Source: Cephalotus follicularis
Taxonomy: Eukaryota > Streptophyta > Magnoliopsida > Oxalidales > Cephalotaceae
Reading direction: 5' to 3'
DNA: 64,000 bases
Assembly: GCA_001972305.1 (NCBI GenBank)
Contig: BDDD01001975.1
Span: 9,100 to 73,099 of the forward strand
The position numbers were made by a program, and so were the translations under genes. The notes beneath the pieces are model-generated. The model saw only the letters and a list, made by a program, of their open reading frames with translations, did no database searches and was not told the DNA's origin. Position 1 is the first letter of the stretch. Each line of letters begins with the position of its first letter. Positions 43,771-54,515 of the stretch are shown one piece after another.

Positions 43771-45369
43771 CTTTTGGGAGGGAGCAATGGCAAGAAGAAC
43801 AAAGGTAACGAACTTTGTCTATGGGATTCATATTCCACATACCAGAGAAGAGGGGTTTGCCCCAATTGAAGTGAGGACCCATGTCTGATAAGCGTGCAAA
43901 ACAAATAGAAGAATTCTATGTCAATCCTTGTATGAGAAAAAACGTGTTGAATACATGATACATATTTGATAATACATTAACTGCAATGATGATGTGCTTT
44001 ATTTTTTACTATATATCATTTAAAGATAAGTGGATACAATGAATGAATGCACATGTATGATGCATACATAATGAAAAGGAAGGTTCGCTGATTTTTTCAA
44101 TTTTTTTTTAGTATGAACAATTCTTATGCCTTTTAAAGCATTCCATTGTGTACCTGAATATGCACGATGATGGCAAATAAAGACAATGAGAGGTTATGAA
44201 TAAATGCATGCGTTCGATGCAAACATAACAAATTATACAAATCACAGACAATTTCAAACATGTAAATGAGACCTTTTAAAACATGTCGAATGTATGCACG
44301 AATGTTCATGAACACTCTGTGATGCAATGGTTGAAATACTGATGACTACGCCTCGTTGTCTATGCAAAGATGCAAAGTCTAATCAAGGAAAGAAGCAAAA
44401 GGTCCCCTTTTGAAATAGAGACAAGGTCAAAATCCTGTACAAAGTGAGTATGCCCCAAATTAAACTTTTTATTATATTGCAAAAAGCAAACAATTTTTTT
44501 AATTATGTAAGATGGAGACTATGATCTTTAAAAAAAAAACAATGTGCATTTTTTTAAATCTTTTTGATTTATTTTTTTAAAAGGAAATAAGGACAAGATA
44601 AAATTGTTTTTATCATTTGTATTTATCAACACAAGGGCAAAATTTAGTTTGGGATGATGACAAAAACTGTACATCCCAAAATTGGATCCATTGGGAAAGT
44701 CATGGAGTAGTGTTTACATTTATATGAAATGATAAAGAATGGACCAAAAGGTGTTAGGATGCCTAAAATTTGAATATAGTATGTGTCATTCTTAAGCATG
44801 ACAAAATAGAACAAAGTAGAGATCACGCAGCTGTATGGATTGAAAGGAACCAAAACTATGTATGTCACAATCTGAAGAAGAAAAGAGGGAGCACATAAAA
44901 TGTACATTCCCTAGTTGAACAAAAACTCATTTACACTAGATGTGATGTGGATGTGTCACAACCAGCAGAGAGGAAGGGGGACGATAGAAAATGCGCATGC
45001 CCCGGTTGAGAAAATTTCTTTACACTAGACATTTTGAGTGATTGTGTCTGTGTGGAATCACACATCAAAATCAGAAGAAATGAAAGGGCACGATAGAGAA
45101 GCGAAAGTATCAAAGGCACCAATTAATGAACGACCAAATACATGATCAAATTATGCTTCAAGATTGTAAAAGCTGGCATATTAGACCAAACACAGCATAA
45201 GTCCCTTGCGATTTCCTTCGTTGTTGCGTAGAAGTCACCATTGTGTATCGGGAAACCTTTACCACTTGACTGATCATGCTATTGCCTCATTTCATCTATT
45301 GCCTCATTTCATCTATGCATCACTGTTGTCATGTCCTTTGCTTCAACATTTGTCATCTTGTCTCATCCA

Positions 45370-45630
45370 TTTATTGATATTTTATACCCTAACTTTAGTC
45401 TTAGTCGCCTTTTCGAGTTTTCAATTTAACGAGTACCTTAATTTTTGCCTAGGTCGTTCGTTTGGGTTTTCAACCTAGCATGCACTTTTTATTTTCTTTC
45501 TAACTTTTCATTGTTTTTTTCTTCATCCTAACTTTTGCCTGAGTCACCTTTTCAGGTATTCAACTCAACAGACACCCCATTTTTGCCTAGGCTGCCCTTT
45601 CGGGTTTTCAACCTAGCCTTTTTTTTTACA
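45370..45630 (+). repeat. TTTTGCCTAGGTCG...GGGTTTTCAACCTAGC modules
   Basis: About four copies of a 75-90 base module. Each contains TTTTGCCTAGGTCG or CCTGAGTCACC, then TTTCGGGTTTTCAAC and CTAGC. CCTAGGT and ACCTAGC form short inverted arms. Further copies occur at 52255-52330, 52540-52575 and 52900-52965, across the copia insertion. Confidence 0.7.
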
Positions 45631-46569
45631 TGTTCCTTCCATTAACAAGGCATGTAGATCATAAAATAACTTAGCCTTTCCGCTTCCTGCCTTTGAGATT
45701 CTTCGCTGGGGTCAAGCGGTATCATTGCATGGAAATTTCCATCACCATCATGAACAATGACCGTGTCAGTGGTCATGCATCAAGCTCTTATTTGGATCTT
45801 GATATTAACTCTCCGAGGTGTTATAAGGGAACACATACATTTGTAGTCATTGCTTCAAAACTATGTTCCATTACCAAGCATGCCCAAAATGCTAGTTCCT
45901 TTGTCTTCCAAAGTTCTTTTCAGCTTCGAGGTCTTCCACAAAGGCAAAATCAAAGTTGTTGTGTTCAGGACAAGCTTTTAACCAATCAATGTTCGCTCAT
46001 GTGAATAAGCCTCAGTGCCTGAATACCAGATAGTATAGTTGCAATAGCAACATCTATTGCATCCTTAACTGTAGGGAGATTACATATTGCAACCCTCATT
46101 TTTCTTTAATGATCTTCCGTACGTCATGGATAAGCAGAACACTGCACGCTCAAACTATCGAGATTCAGTTGGCGATAGCATATTCTGTTCCTTCATTTTC
46201 CAAAATGACAATACAGATCTTATATTGCTTATTGTTTCCCCATGTTCTAGTATTTACACGATAAGGTAATGCACATAAGAATTTGTGTACTTAAATAAAA
46301 TAAATAAATGGATAAATGTTAGGACCTTGAGCTTCAAGGAACCATGTATGTATGAATACAAACTTCGCACAATTAGTTAAGAAGGTGTGAAGGGAATAAA
46401 ATTAGAATATCAAATAAGTTAGGTATTTCAAAGAAAAGAATCTCATTTTTGGTTTTTCAATTTTTTGGTTTCAACCAAAATAAGAATTCTAAGGATATAC
46501 AGCATAACATGTCCAAAGACACACTCGACAAAGCAAAAGACAACTTTGAATACCTAAAAACTGCCAATC

Positions 46570-46945
46570 AGATGTAGATCAAACTCTCATCATTTATTAT
46601 CTTCGAATATCCAAAACTGCCCCAGTGTTGGCCACCGACATTCTTGATTTGCCCAAAGCAATCTTAAGGTCAACCAGCCAAATTCCCGAGCCATCAAATG
46701 TAGATCAAACTTTCCTCATTTATTAACTTCGAATATCCAAAACTACCCCAGTGTTGGCAACTAACATTCTTGATTTGCCCCAAGTTATCTTAAGGTCAAT
46801 AAGTCAAATCTTTGAGCCATCAAATGTAGATCAAGCTCTCCTCATTTATTAACTTTGAATATCCAAAACTACCCCAGTATCGGGTATTTAACGAGGACCA
46901 GCATCCTTGACTTGTTAATGGCCATCGACATCTTTGAGTTACCCC
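46570..46945 (+). repeat. 125-bp tandem repeat, three units
   Basis: Units start at about 46570, 46698 and 46822. They share ATGTAGATCAAACTCTC, CATTTATTAACTTCGAATAT and CCAAAACTACCCCAGTGTTG, followed by a GACATTCTTGATTTGCCCC segment. The third unit has diverged towards its end. Very regular period. Confidence 0.85.
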
Positions 46946-47065
46946 AAATTCCTGAACCATCAAACGATTCGCTTTTTTTATGGCTATGCTTTGAGTAGTC
47001 CCCTCGTGTCTTCAGCTAGGCTAGTTTTTTTTTACAAGGATACACTTTCAGGCGTTTAACTTGGC

Positions 47066-47502
47066 CGTTGGTTAAACTAGCTTCATAAATCTCTAACAAC
47101 CTAACAACAAAGTGTAATCAAGCAAAACAATAAGAATAAATTGACACAAGATTTACGTGGTTTGATCAATGTGATCTACGTCCACGGGCATAGGTGATAT
47201 GGAGTTTACTATGTAAATATGGATTACAACGAGTCTCTCAGCCTTTCTAGGTCACTCTCCTCCTTCTCAGCTGCCCTCTCTTTGTATTTATACATAAAAC
47301 CCTACCGAACCGAATAAGGAAAAAAATTAACAAAATTTACGATAAAAGCGTCGACGGTTTGACGCAAATTGTCGACGCTTTAGTACAGAAGGTATTTGTT
47401 TCTCCTTTGATCTAAAAGCATCAACTGTTCTTCACAAAGCGTCAGCGGTTTCCAACAAAGTGTCGGCGGTTAGAACAGAAAAATTCAAGGCATAATTCAA
47501 CA
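47066..47502 (-). repeat. 3' LTR (left) of the copia element
   Basis: 437 bases, ending ATAATTCAACA. A TATAAATA box on the minus strand lies at 47285-47292. Upstream of it in the minus-strand sense, at 47345-47475, is a cluster of AAAGCGTCGACGGTT, TTGTCGACGCTTT, AAGCGTCAGCGG and GTGTCGGCGG words. Positions 47503-47520 hold the purine tract (minus GTCATGGTGGAGATT). Confidence 0.9.
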
Positions 47503-47576
47503 AATCTCCACCATGACTTGAATTTCCATCTTCACATCAGCTACCCCAGAACCATCACCTCTGCCATCCCAGGAGA

Positions 47577-49076
47577 TTATCTACAACATCCAATTAAGTT
47601 CAAGCAAAGCTTGAACTTCTCACCAGGAGCTGGCTTTGTCAACGTAACAATTGGATTCTCGGTTGTGGCTATCTTCTGAACTGCAATTTCACCCCCTTTG
47701 ATAATATCCCAAATGAAGTGATACTTGACACTAATGTGTTTGGTTCTCTCATGATACATCTGATTCTTACTCAGATGAATGGCACTTTGGCTATCACAAT
47801 ACACCGTCGAAACCTGCTGTATCAAACCAAGACTACTAACCAAACCACACAACCAGATAGCTTCTTTCACTGCTTCAGTCAATGCCATGTATTCCGCCTC
47901 TGTCGTAGACAAGGCCACTGTTGGTTGCAGAGTTGCCTTCCAACTAACTGCACAACCAGACAAAGTGAAAACATATCCAGTAAGGGATCTTTGCTTATCC
48001 ATGTTACCAGCAAAATCAGAATTTGAATAACCCACAACATCCATACTACCGCTACCATATACTAAGCCAACATCTGTTGATCCTCTTAAGTATCTTATTA
48101 TCCATTTCACAGCATCCCAATGAGTTTCTCCTGGATTAACCATATACCTACTAACCACACTCACAGCATGTGAAATATCCGGTCTAGTGCACACCATGGC
48201 ATACATTAGACTACCAACTACACTAGCGTATGGAACACGGGACATGTGCTTCACCTCAGCCTCAGTCTTTGGTGACAATGAGTCTGACAATTTAAAATGT
48301 CCAGCCAACGAGGTATTCACCGGTTTAGACTTTTCCATTCCAAACCTCTCAAGCACTTTCTCGATATATTTCTTTTGAGATACGTATAATCGTCTTACTT
48401 GACGATCCCTTTGGATCTCCATACCCAATATCTTCTTGGCAGCACCCAAATCCTTCATTTCGAATTCACTACTTAACTAAGCCTTCAATATGTTGATCTC
48501 GAATTTATCATTCGATGCAATCAACATGTCATCAACATATAACAACAGATACACAAAAGAACCATCTGAGAGTTTCTTCAAGTACACACAACTATCATAC
48601 TCACATCGACAATAACTGTTCTTGATCATAAAAGTATCAAACCTTTTATACCACTCTCTAGGGGACTACTTCAATCCATACAAGGATTCCTTTAGTATAC
48701 ATACATGATCTTATTTCCCTAAAAAATAATAACCTTCTGGATGGGACATATAAATATGTTCATCTAACTCACCATGTAAAAACGTTGTCTTGACATCCAG
48801 TTGTTCAAGTTCCAAGTCTTGACAAGCAACCATAGCAAGTAATACACGGATCAAACTGTGCTTCACAACTAGAGAAAATACTTCATGGAAGTCCACTCCC
48901 TCCTTCTGAGTAAAACCCTTAGCTACTAACCGTGCTTTGTACCATTTTACCTCAACCTCTGGTATCCCTTCCTTTTTCTTGAAGATACACTTACAGCCTA
49001 CAACCCGTTTCCCCTTTGGCAGCTTTACCAAATCCCAAGTCTTGTTCTTTTCAAGACACTGAATTTCTTCATTCAT
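47577..49076 (-). pseudogene. Copia reverse transcriptase and RNase H
   Basis: RT opens MNEEIQCLEKNKTWDLVKLP, with the RLVAKGFTQKEGVDF and DVKTTFLHGELDE motifs. Further downstream come MKDLGAAKKILGMEIQRDR and PYASVVGSLMYAMVCTRPDI. RNase H follows, with GYSNSDFAGNMDKQRSLTGY, ALSTTEAEYMALTEA and KHISVKYHFIWD. These place it with Tnt1/Tork-like elements. A few breaks within RT. Confidence 0.88.
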
Positions 49077-49193
49077 AGAAGTTACCCACTCTGTTGATTC
49101 TTTGCTTTTTACTGCTTCCTTATAAGTGGACGACTCTTCTCCTTCAACACTTTCAGCGACTGATAAAGCAAAGGCTAATGTGTCCGCATGAGT

Positions 49194-49600
49194 TTATCTC
49201 AGCGGTGGTTTAATCTTCCTCCTCTCTCTGCCTCTAGCAATACTGTACTGTTGCTCCTGAACCGCTCCATCTTCATTCAGATACTGCGATTCTATTTGGT
49301 TTGACTGACTGGAAGTACCTTCATCTACCATTCTAGGAGCTTCTAAGTCAAACTCCACCTGTTTTTCTACACCAGTCTTGCTCACCATTCTCAAAAGACT
49401 TCTTTTTCTGGTTGACCATAGCAGACTCATCAAATTTCACATCTCTGCTAATAAGGAATTTTGGAAACTTGGGATTTTCAGTGCACCACAACCGATATCC
49501 TTTCACCCCATCTGCATATCCTAGCAATATGCACTTCTTTTCATCGACTCAAGTTTACCATCATTCACGTGAGCATATAAGGACAACCAAATACTTTTAA
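49194..49600 (-). pseudogene. Copia integrase C-terminus and integrase-RT linker
   Basis: A hydrophilic, weakly conserved linker (EEVEFDLEAPRMV-like and GRERRKIKPPLR segments) separates integrase from RT, as in all copia polyproteins. LWSTRKRSLL-like basic residues mark the integrase tail. Broken. Confidence 0.55.
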
Positions 49601-51174
49601 ACCAGAATAATCACTTGCGGTACTTGACCATACCTCCTATGGAGTCTGTAACTCAATGGAGGTTGATGGAGACATGTTTACCAGGTAAGCTATTGTATGG
49701 ACTGCCTCAGCTCAATACTTCTTAGAGAGTCCAGCATTAGAAAGCATGCAACGTGCTCTTTCTAATAATGTTCTGTTCATCCGTTCTGCAACTCCATTTT
49801 GTTGCGGTGTTTTCCGTACAGTGTGGTGTCTCACTATACCTTCATCCTTTCAAAACTTGTCAAATTCCCCTGAGCAGTACTCCAAACCATTGTCAGTTCG
49901 TAGAGTTTTGACCGCTCTTCCTGTTTTCTTCTCTACCATGGTTTTCCACTGCTTGAACTTGACAAACGCCTCAAAAAATATGCCCAAACCTTTCTAGAGT
50001 AGTCATCAATCAAGGTCATTAAATACCGGCTTCCTCTAAGTGAAACTTGTGATGAGGGACCCCAAAGATAAGAGTGAATATAATCCAAGATACCCTTGGT
50101 CTTGTGAATGGCAGTACTGAACTTCACCCAGCACTGTTTTCCATATACACAATGTTCGCAGAAGTCCAGTTTCCCTGACTTCACTCCAGCAAGCAAACCC
50201 TTCTTGGACAGAATTTGCAACCCTCTCTCACTCATATGCCCCAGACGCATATGCCAAAGCCGAGTAGTATCTGCATCTTTATCCCCTGACGAAGAAGCAA
50301 CTGCTACATTACCCAGCACGGTATTCCCATGTAGCTGATATAAGCCATCGATCTTCTTTCCCTTCATAAATACCATAGCACCCCTAAGAACCTTAATTAT
50401 CCCATTCTCCCCGGTAAACTTGCAACCGTGGGAATCAAGAACCCCCAAAGAAATCAGGTTTTTCTTCAGCCCCGGGACATGCCAAGCTTCCAAAGTTCTG
50501 ATTACACCGTCAAACATCTTGATTTGAACCTTCCCACACCTGACAACCTTCAATGCATTGTTGTCCCCCAACAGAACCTTCCCTTCCTTGACATCATAGG
50601 TGGTGAACCAATCCCTGTTGGGTGTCATGTGGAAAGAACATCCCGAATCAAGAATCCAACTACTGGTGTTATTTACGCTAACCGACAGAACTAAATCTGT
50701 ATCAGCCTTATCCAAACTTCCATGCACCACTCCTATATTAGCTTCGACTGTATTCCCTTTAGCTACTCCATTTGCCTTGTATTTCGGACAATCAACCTTC
50801 GAGTGCCAACAGTTGAAACATCGAGAATTCTTAGCTCTAGATTTAGATCGTGACTTACCCCATTTACCTGACCCTCTTTCTCGGTTCCTGCCTCTTGCTA
50901 CCAGGCCTTCTGCCTTATTCTCCCTCATATTTTCTGACACCTTTTTCTTCAACTCCCTTGACTGCAATGCATCCTTGACATCATTTACATCAATGGAGTC
51001 CTTACCATATAACATGGTATCCACAAAGTGATCGTATGAGGATGGAAACGAACACAACAAGATCAGGGCTTGATCTTCATCATCAATTTTAATATTTGTA
51101 TTTTTCAGATCATGAATCACCTTATTAAAATTGTCAATATGCTCTTTTACGGACATACCTTCCTTCATTCGCAA
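49601..51174 (-). pseudogene. Copia gag C-terminus, protease, pre-integrase and integrase
   Basis: It starts MKEGMSVKEHIDNFNKVIHD (gag). A basic linker and zinc-knuckle trace near 50800 follow (RCFNCWHSKVDC). The protease has WILDSGCSFHMTPN, and the pre-integrase domain has LWHMRLGHMSERGL and CEHCVYGKQ. The integrase core has LDYIHSYLWGP, LIDDYSRKVWAYF and, near 49860, the ENGxEY-like and RTTPQQNGVAERMNR-like region. The long stretch 49933-51174 is open over 413 residues. Confidence 0.85.
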
Positions 51175-51505
51175 AGTATACAGGTGTTATTTGAGATACA
51201 ACCTGTTTATGGGTGACTTGGTCATGTAACGACTCTCCAGTTTATTCCATAACCCAATTGTCGTAGTCTCATCCACGAATTCATGGAGAACGTCATCCTA
51301 CAGACACAGTTGAATAGATGTATGTACCCTGTTTAGGATCCTCTTCTTCTCCGCCTGAGGCATATTCTCAGGTAAACCTTCTTCACCATCTACTGCCCCC
51401 CAAACTTCTTGTTGTATCAGCAGTGCCCGCATCTTAACACGCCACATACTGAAATCGCCTATTCCATCAAACTTCGCAATATCGAATTTGGTTGTTGACA
51501 TCTTG
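51175..51505 (-). pseudogene. gag: Copia gag N-terminus
   Basis: MSTTKFDIAKFDGIGDFSMW begins gag at 51501, followed by RVKMRALLIQQEVWGAVDGE, the DUF4219-like opening typical of Tnt1-type gags. Broken relative to the downstream gag segment. Confidence 0.8.
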
Positions 51506-51529
51506 AACTCCGAAGAAAGGGATCTGTCG

Positions 51530-51549
51530 AACCTGTCTGTGATACCACT
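51530..51549 (-). other. Primer-binding site, initiator-Met tRNA type
   Basis: On the minus strand AGTGGTATCACAGACAGG follows the 5' LTR. TGGTATCA matches the initiator-Met tRNA end. Confidence 0.8.
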
Positions 51550-51987
51550 TGTTGGTTAAACTAGCTTCAGAAATCTCTAACAACCTAACAACAAAGTTTA
51601 ATCAAGCAAAATAATAAGAATAAATCGACACAAGATTTACGTGGTTCGATCAATGTGATCTACGTCCACGGGCAGAGGTGATATGGATTTTACTATGTAA
51701 ATATGGATTACAATGAGTCTCTCAGCCTTTCTAGGTCACTCTCCTTCTTCTCAGCCGCCCTCTCTTTGTATTTATACATAAAACCCTACCGAACCGAATA
51801 AGGAAAAAAAATTAACAAAATTTATGATAAAAGCGTCGACAGTTTGACGCAAATTGTCGGCGCTTTAGTACAGAAGGTATTTGTTTCTCCTTTGATCTAA
51901 AAGCGTCGACTGTTCTTCACAAAGCGTCAGCGGTTTTCAACAAAACGTCGGCGGTTAGAACAGAAAAATTCAAGGCATAATTCAACA
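51550..51987 (-). repeat. 5' LTR (right) of the copia element
   Basis: 438 bases, bounded by TGTTGGTTAAACTAG and ATAATTCAACA. The minus-strand TATAAATA box lies at 51769-51776, with the CG-word cluster at 51830-51960 in U3. It is the partner of 47066-47502. Confidence 0.92.
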
Positions 51988-51992
51988 TTGGC

Positions 51993-53900
51993 AAACTACT
52001 CTCCAACTTTTTACCTTTTTTCTTTCTTTCTTCTTTTTCTCTTTTTGGGGAAACAACTGGGAGATTTCCAACGAATCAAATGTATGAAATTTTCTTGAAG
52101 GATTCTCCCCAGGCATTGAAATTAACAAATATCGAACCAGACACTCTTTTCAAATCCTCTATTCTCCCAAGTTTTGCCTGCAATTAGTGAGCAAGTACCC
52201 TTTCACGATCTCCCAATGTCTCTTTCTTCTTTCTCTCTCTCTCTTTTTTTTTTCAGTTGCCTTTTATGGTTTTCAATTCAGCGAATACTCCAATTTTTGC
52301 CTAGGTAGCCCATTTTGGGTTTTCAATGTAGCGGGATCTTTTTTTTTTAAGAAAACAATTGGGAGATTTTCAAAATTTAACAACAATGAAGAATTCTCTC
52401 AAAGCATTGAAGTTCATAAAGGTACAATTTGCAAACTATTACTCTTTTTTAGATTTGCTTTATGGATTTAGCAAAAATGACCTCAAGCTTGGTGTACCTT
52501 CATGATTTCTCAAATTTTCATTCCTTTTGTTTGCCCTTTCCACTATTTTGGGTTTTCAATCTAGCGGGGTCTTCTTTGTTTCGTTTTTTCAAGAACTCGA
52601 CTGAGAGATTTCCAACAATAGACAAATCAAGGGTACAAGACTTCATAAAAAATTCAGCCAAGGTATTGAAATTCATAATGGAGGGGGCACTCCTCGGCCC
52701 GGTCATCCAATTTGTTCCAACGAACAGGCATGGTTCTGTAGTCAAAGTAACTTCATTATTTTCATGTTCCCATAAGATGTTGACCCCAGCAGCGCTTTCA
52801 AATATGCTATCTTCTCAAGATTTTCCTTTGTACATTGAGAATAATCAACCTTAAATGCTGAGTACACCTCCATGGTCTCTCTCTCTCTCTCTCTCTCTCT
52901 TTTGAGTTGTCTTTTTTTCAACTCAACAAATGCCCAAATTTTTTCCTAGGTCATCATTTTCGGTTAGAGAGAGATAAAAGACTGAAATATTCATGTAAGG
53001 TACTCGTGCTCTCTTGAGTTTAAATGTGTGCCTCATTCTTCTTTCGATTCCATCATCCTTGACTTCGGCACGATATCTTGACCCGAATCTTGGAATTGGT
53101 TTCCATCTAGACTTAGGGAAAGTGGTTCTTCTTTATCAAAAATCCTTGTATCTATCCCTAGTCATAATCAAGAGGAATCTCCTCGCCATAGCTACTCCTT
53201 TGGCACACTGGTGGTCAACTCATCACACTTACCCCTGATGCCCCTGAATACTTGCTGCAGAGAAAAACACATGGTTGTGCAAATCTCAGTACGGTTATAG
53301 AATAGTAAAACAAGTAAACGAAATATTTAAAAATGAACAAATTTGCCCGAAGTCGTTACCGTAACCGCAAGGAGAGGGATGCCAAAGTTCCAGTGCCATT
53401 TGAGTGAGGATGCACTCTTTCATCTAGAATAGCCAGCCTAGAAGGAAAGAAAGTTGATTGTTCGGGATAGGTTACTCACGAATTGTCAGACAAATCCCGC
53501 GAATGTACAAAGACAAATAGGCAGAAACATGCCCTTACGTAATATAGATGCAAAGAACTTCCTAGGATCCACATGCATAGTGGAATGGCATGTACGACAT
53601 AACACAACAAATTCCCAAATAGCCAGACAAACAAATATCCTATGACCGACCCATATGCCTTCAAATAATGTCACACTCACGTGACAATCAAATTACGGAT
53701 CCAAATTCCTCTACCAAGGATACAAAGGGAGATGTTGTGGATTGATCAGACCACCGCAGTTGTCATGTAGCCTTGTCAGAGAACATGCCTATGGTACCCC
53801 CATAGGTGGTTGTATCTCAGTATCTCAAAAACTTTCAAAACATCGATTTTTTCGTAAATCAATTAAAAAAAAGGATTCCAATTAAATCCATTATTTATCA
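51993..53900 (+). other. Continuation of the Tat/Ogre-type 3' untranslated region
   Basis: It resumes after the TTGGC duplication with a degenerate 240-300 base tandem repeat (AAACAACTGGGAGATTTCC near 52053, 52353 and 52592) that contains the GGGTTTTCAA...TAGCGGG modules. (TC)n runs lie at 52217-52240 and 52876-52900. Near 53780-53950 the sequence TCTCAAAAACTTTCAAAACA followed by AAATCAATTAAAAAA resembles the end of Ogre-like 3' regions. No gene recognised. Confidence 0.45.
52876..52900. repeat. (TC)n microsatellite
   Basis: About twelve uninterrupted TC units, with a shorter CT-rich run at 52217-52240. Both lie in the T-rich half of the repeat module. Confidence 0.85.
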
Positions 53901-54009
53901 ACATTGAAATCGTTTGTCAAAAAGGTAATGTTTTATCAAATTTAATCAAATTCATGTTATCACGTACATGGTTATTTAAAAATCAACTAAATGATTATAT
54001 TTATATATA

Positions 54010-54370
54010 TATAACCTAAAAATAAAATACAAATAAATGTTATTCAAGAAGATGAAACATCCTCTGATAATTCTTCTCAAGAAATTAGTAATCAATTATC
54101 TACAATAAAAATTGAATCTTTAACCCTATATTATTATCGACCAACATACCATGATTTACAAATTGAGGAACGAGGCAAATTTACACAAGCCTCATACCAA
54201 AGTGAACCATAAGCTGAAATTGCTTAACTAAGACCTATTGAGCAGGAGCCTTGTAACATCTAGAGAAAAAATAAACATTAGAAGACACAGTCGATGAAAC
54301 GAGGTGTGCATAGATCCAGTCCAAAGGTAAAAACAATGTATGAAGATTATGTAAGTTCATTCAATTAGAA
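54010..54370 (+). other. Possible endogenous caulimovirid fragment
   Basis: One frame reads NVIQEDETSSDNSSQEISNQ and then YYYRPTYHDLQIEERGKFTQ. This resembles the acidic segment followed by YYPRPTxxDxQxEER in the polyproteins of petuvirus- and florendovirus-like endogenous pararetroviruses. The match is short, the sequence is AT-rich and no other viral domain lies nearby. It is a broken fossil fragment if real. Confidence 0.35.
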
Positions 54371-54515
54371 ATTCATAGATAGACAATAATAAGTTTAAAT
54401 TATTGCTTCTTCATTTTGAATTTAACTAGATAATCTATTACAATCTCGATTATGTCAGGTCTACACAAATATAACAAAAAACTGTTTTCAACTAGATCAC
54501 TTGAGTAGCATAGAA

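Larger units (their letters stand above)
43260..47065 (+). other. Tat/Ogre-type 3' untranslated sequence, AT-rich, with tandem repeats
   Basis: No coding domain is recognised. The block contains three separate tandem repeats (listed individually) and modules ending GGGTTTTCAACCTAGC that I associate with the 3' untranslated regions of Ogre-like elements. It continues at 51993 after the copia insertion. 43790-45370 is plain AT-rich sequence with an A/T-homopolymer zone (44460-44600). The ORFs of 60-103 residues here look spurious. Confidence 0.5.
47066..51987 (-). mobile_element. Minus-strand Ty1/copia element (Tork/Tnt1-like) with both LTRs
   Basis: It is flanked on both sides by TTGGC (47061-47065 and 51988-51992), a perfect 5-base target duplication. 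The LTRs are 47066-47502 and 51550-51987. Initiator-Met primer site, gag, protease, integrase, RT and RNase H are present in copia order. By eye the two LTRs differ at about 20 of 438 positions, which suggests an insertion a few million years ago at most. It looks nearly complete but has several breaks. Confidence 0.93.

Noticed and set aside
44640-46270. Several 60-103 residue frames, one resembling a membrane protein (hydrophobic stretch near 44650-44900 minus)
   Set aside because: Hydrophobicity follows from AT-rich composition. There is no supporting motif, and they lie in a repeat-bearing untranslated region.
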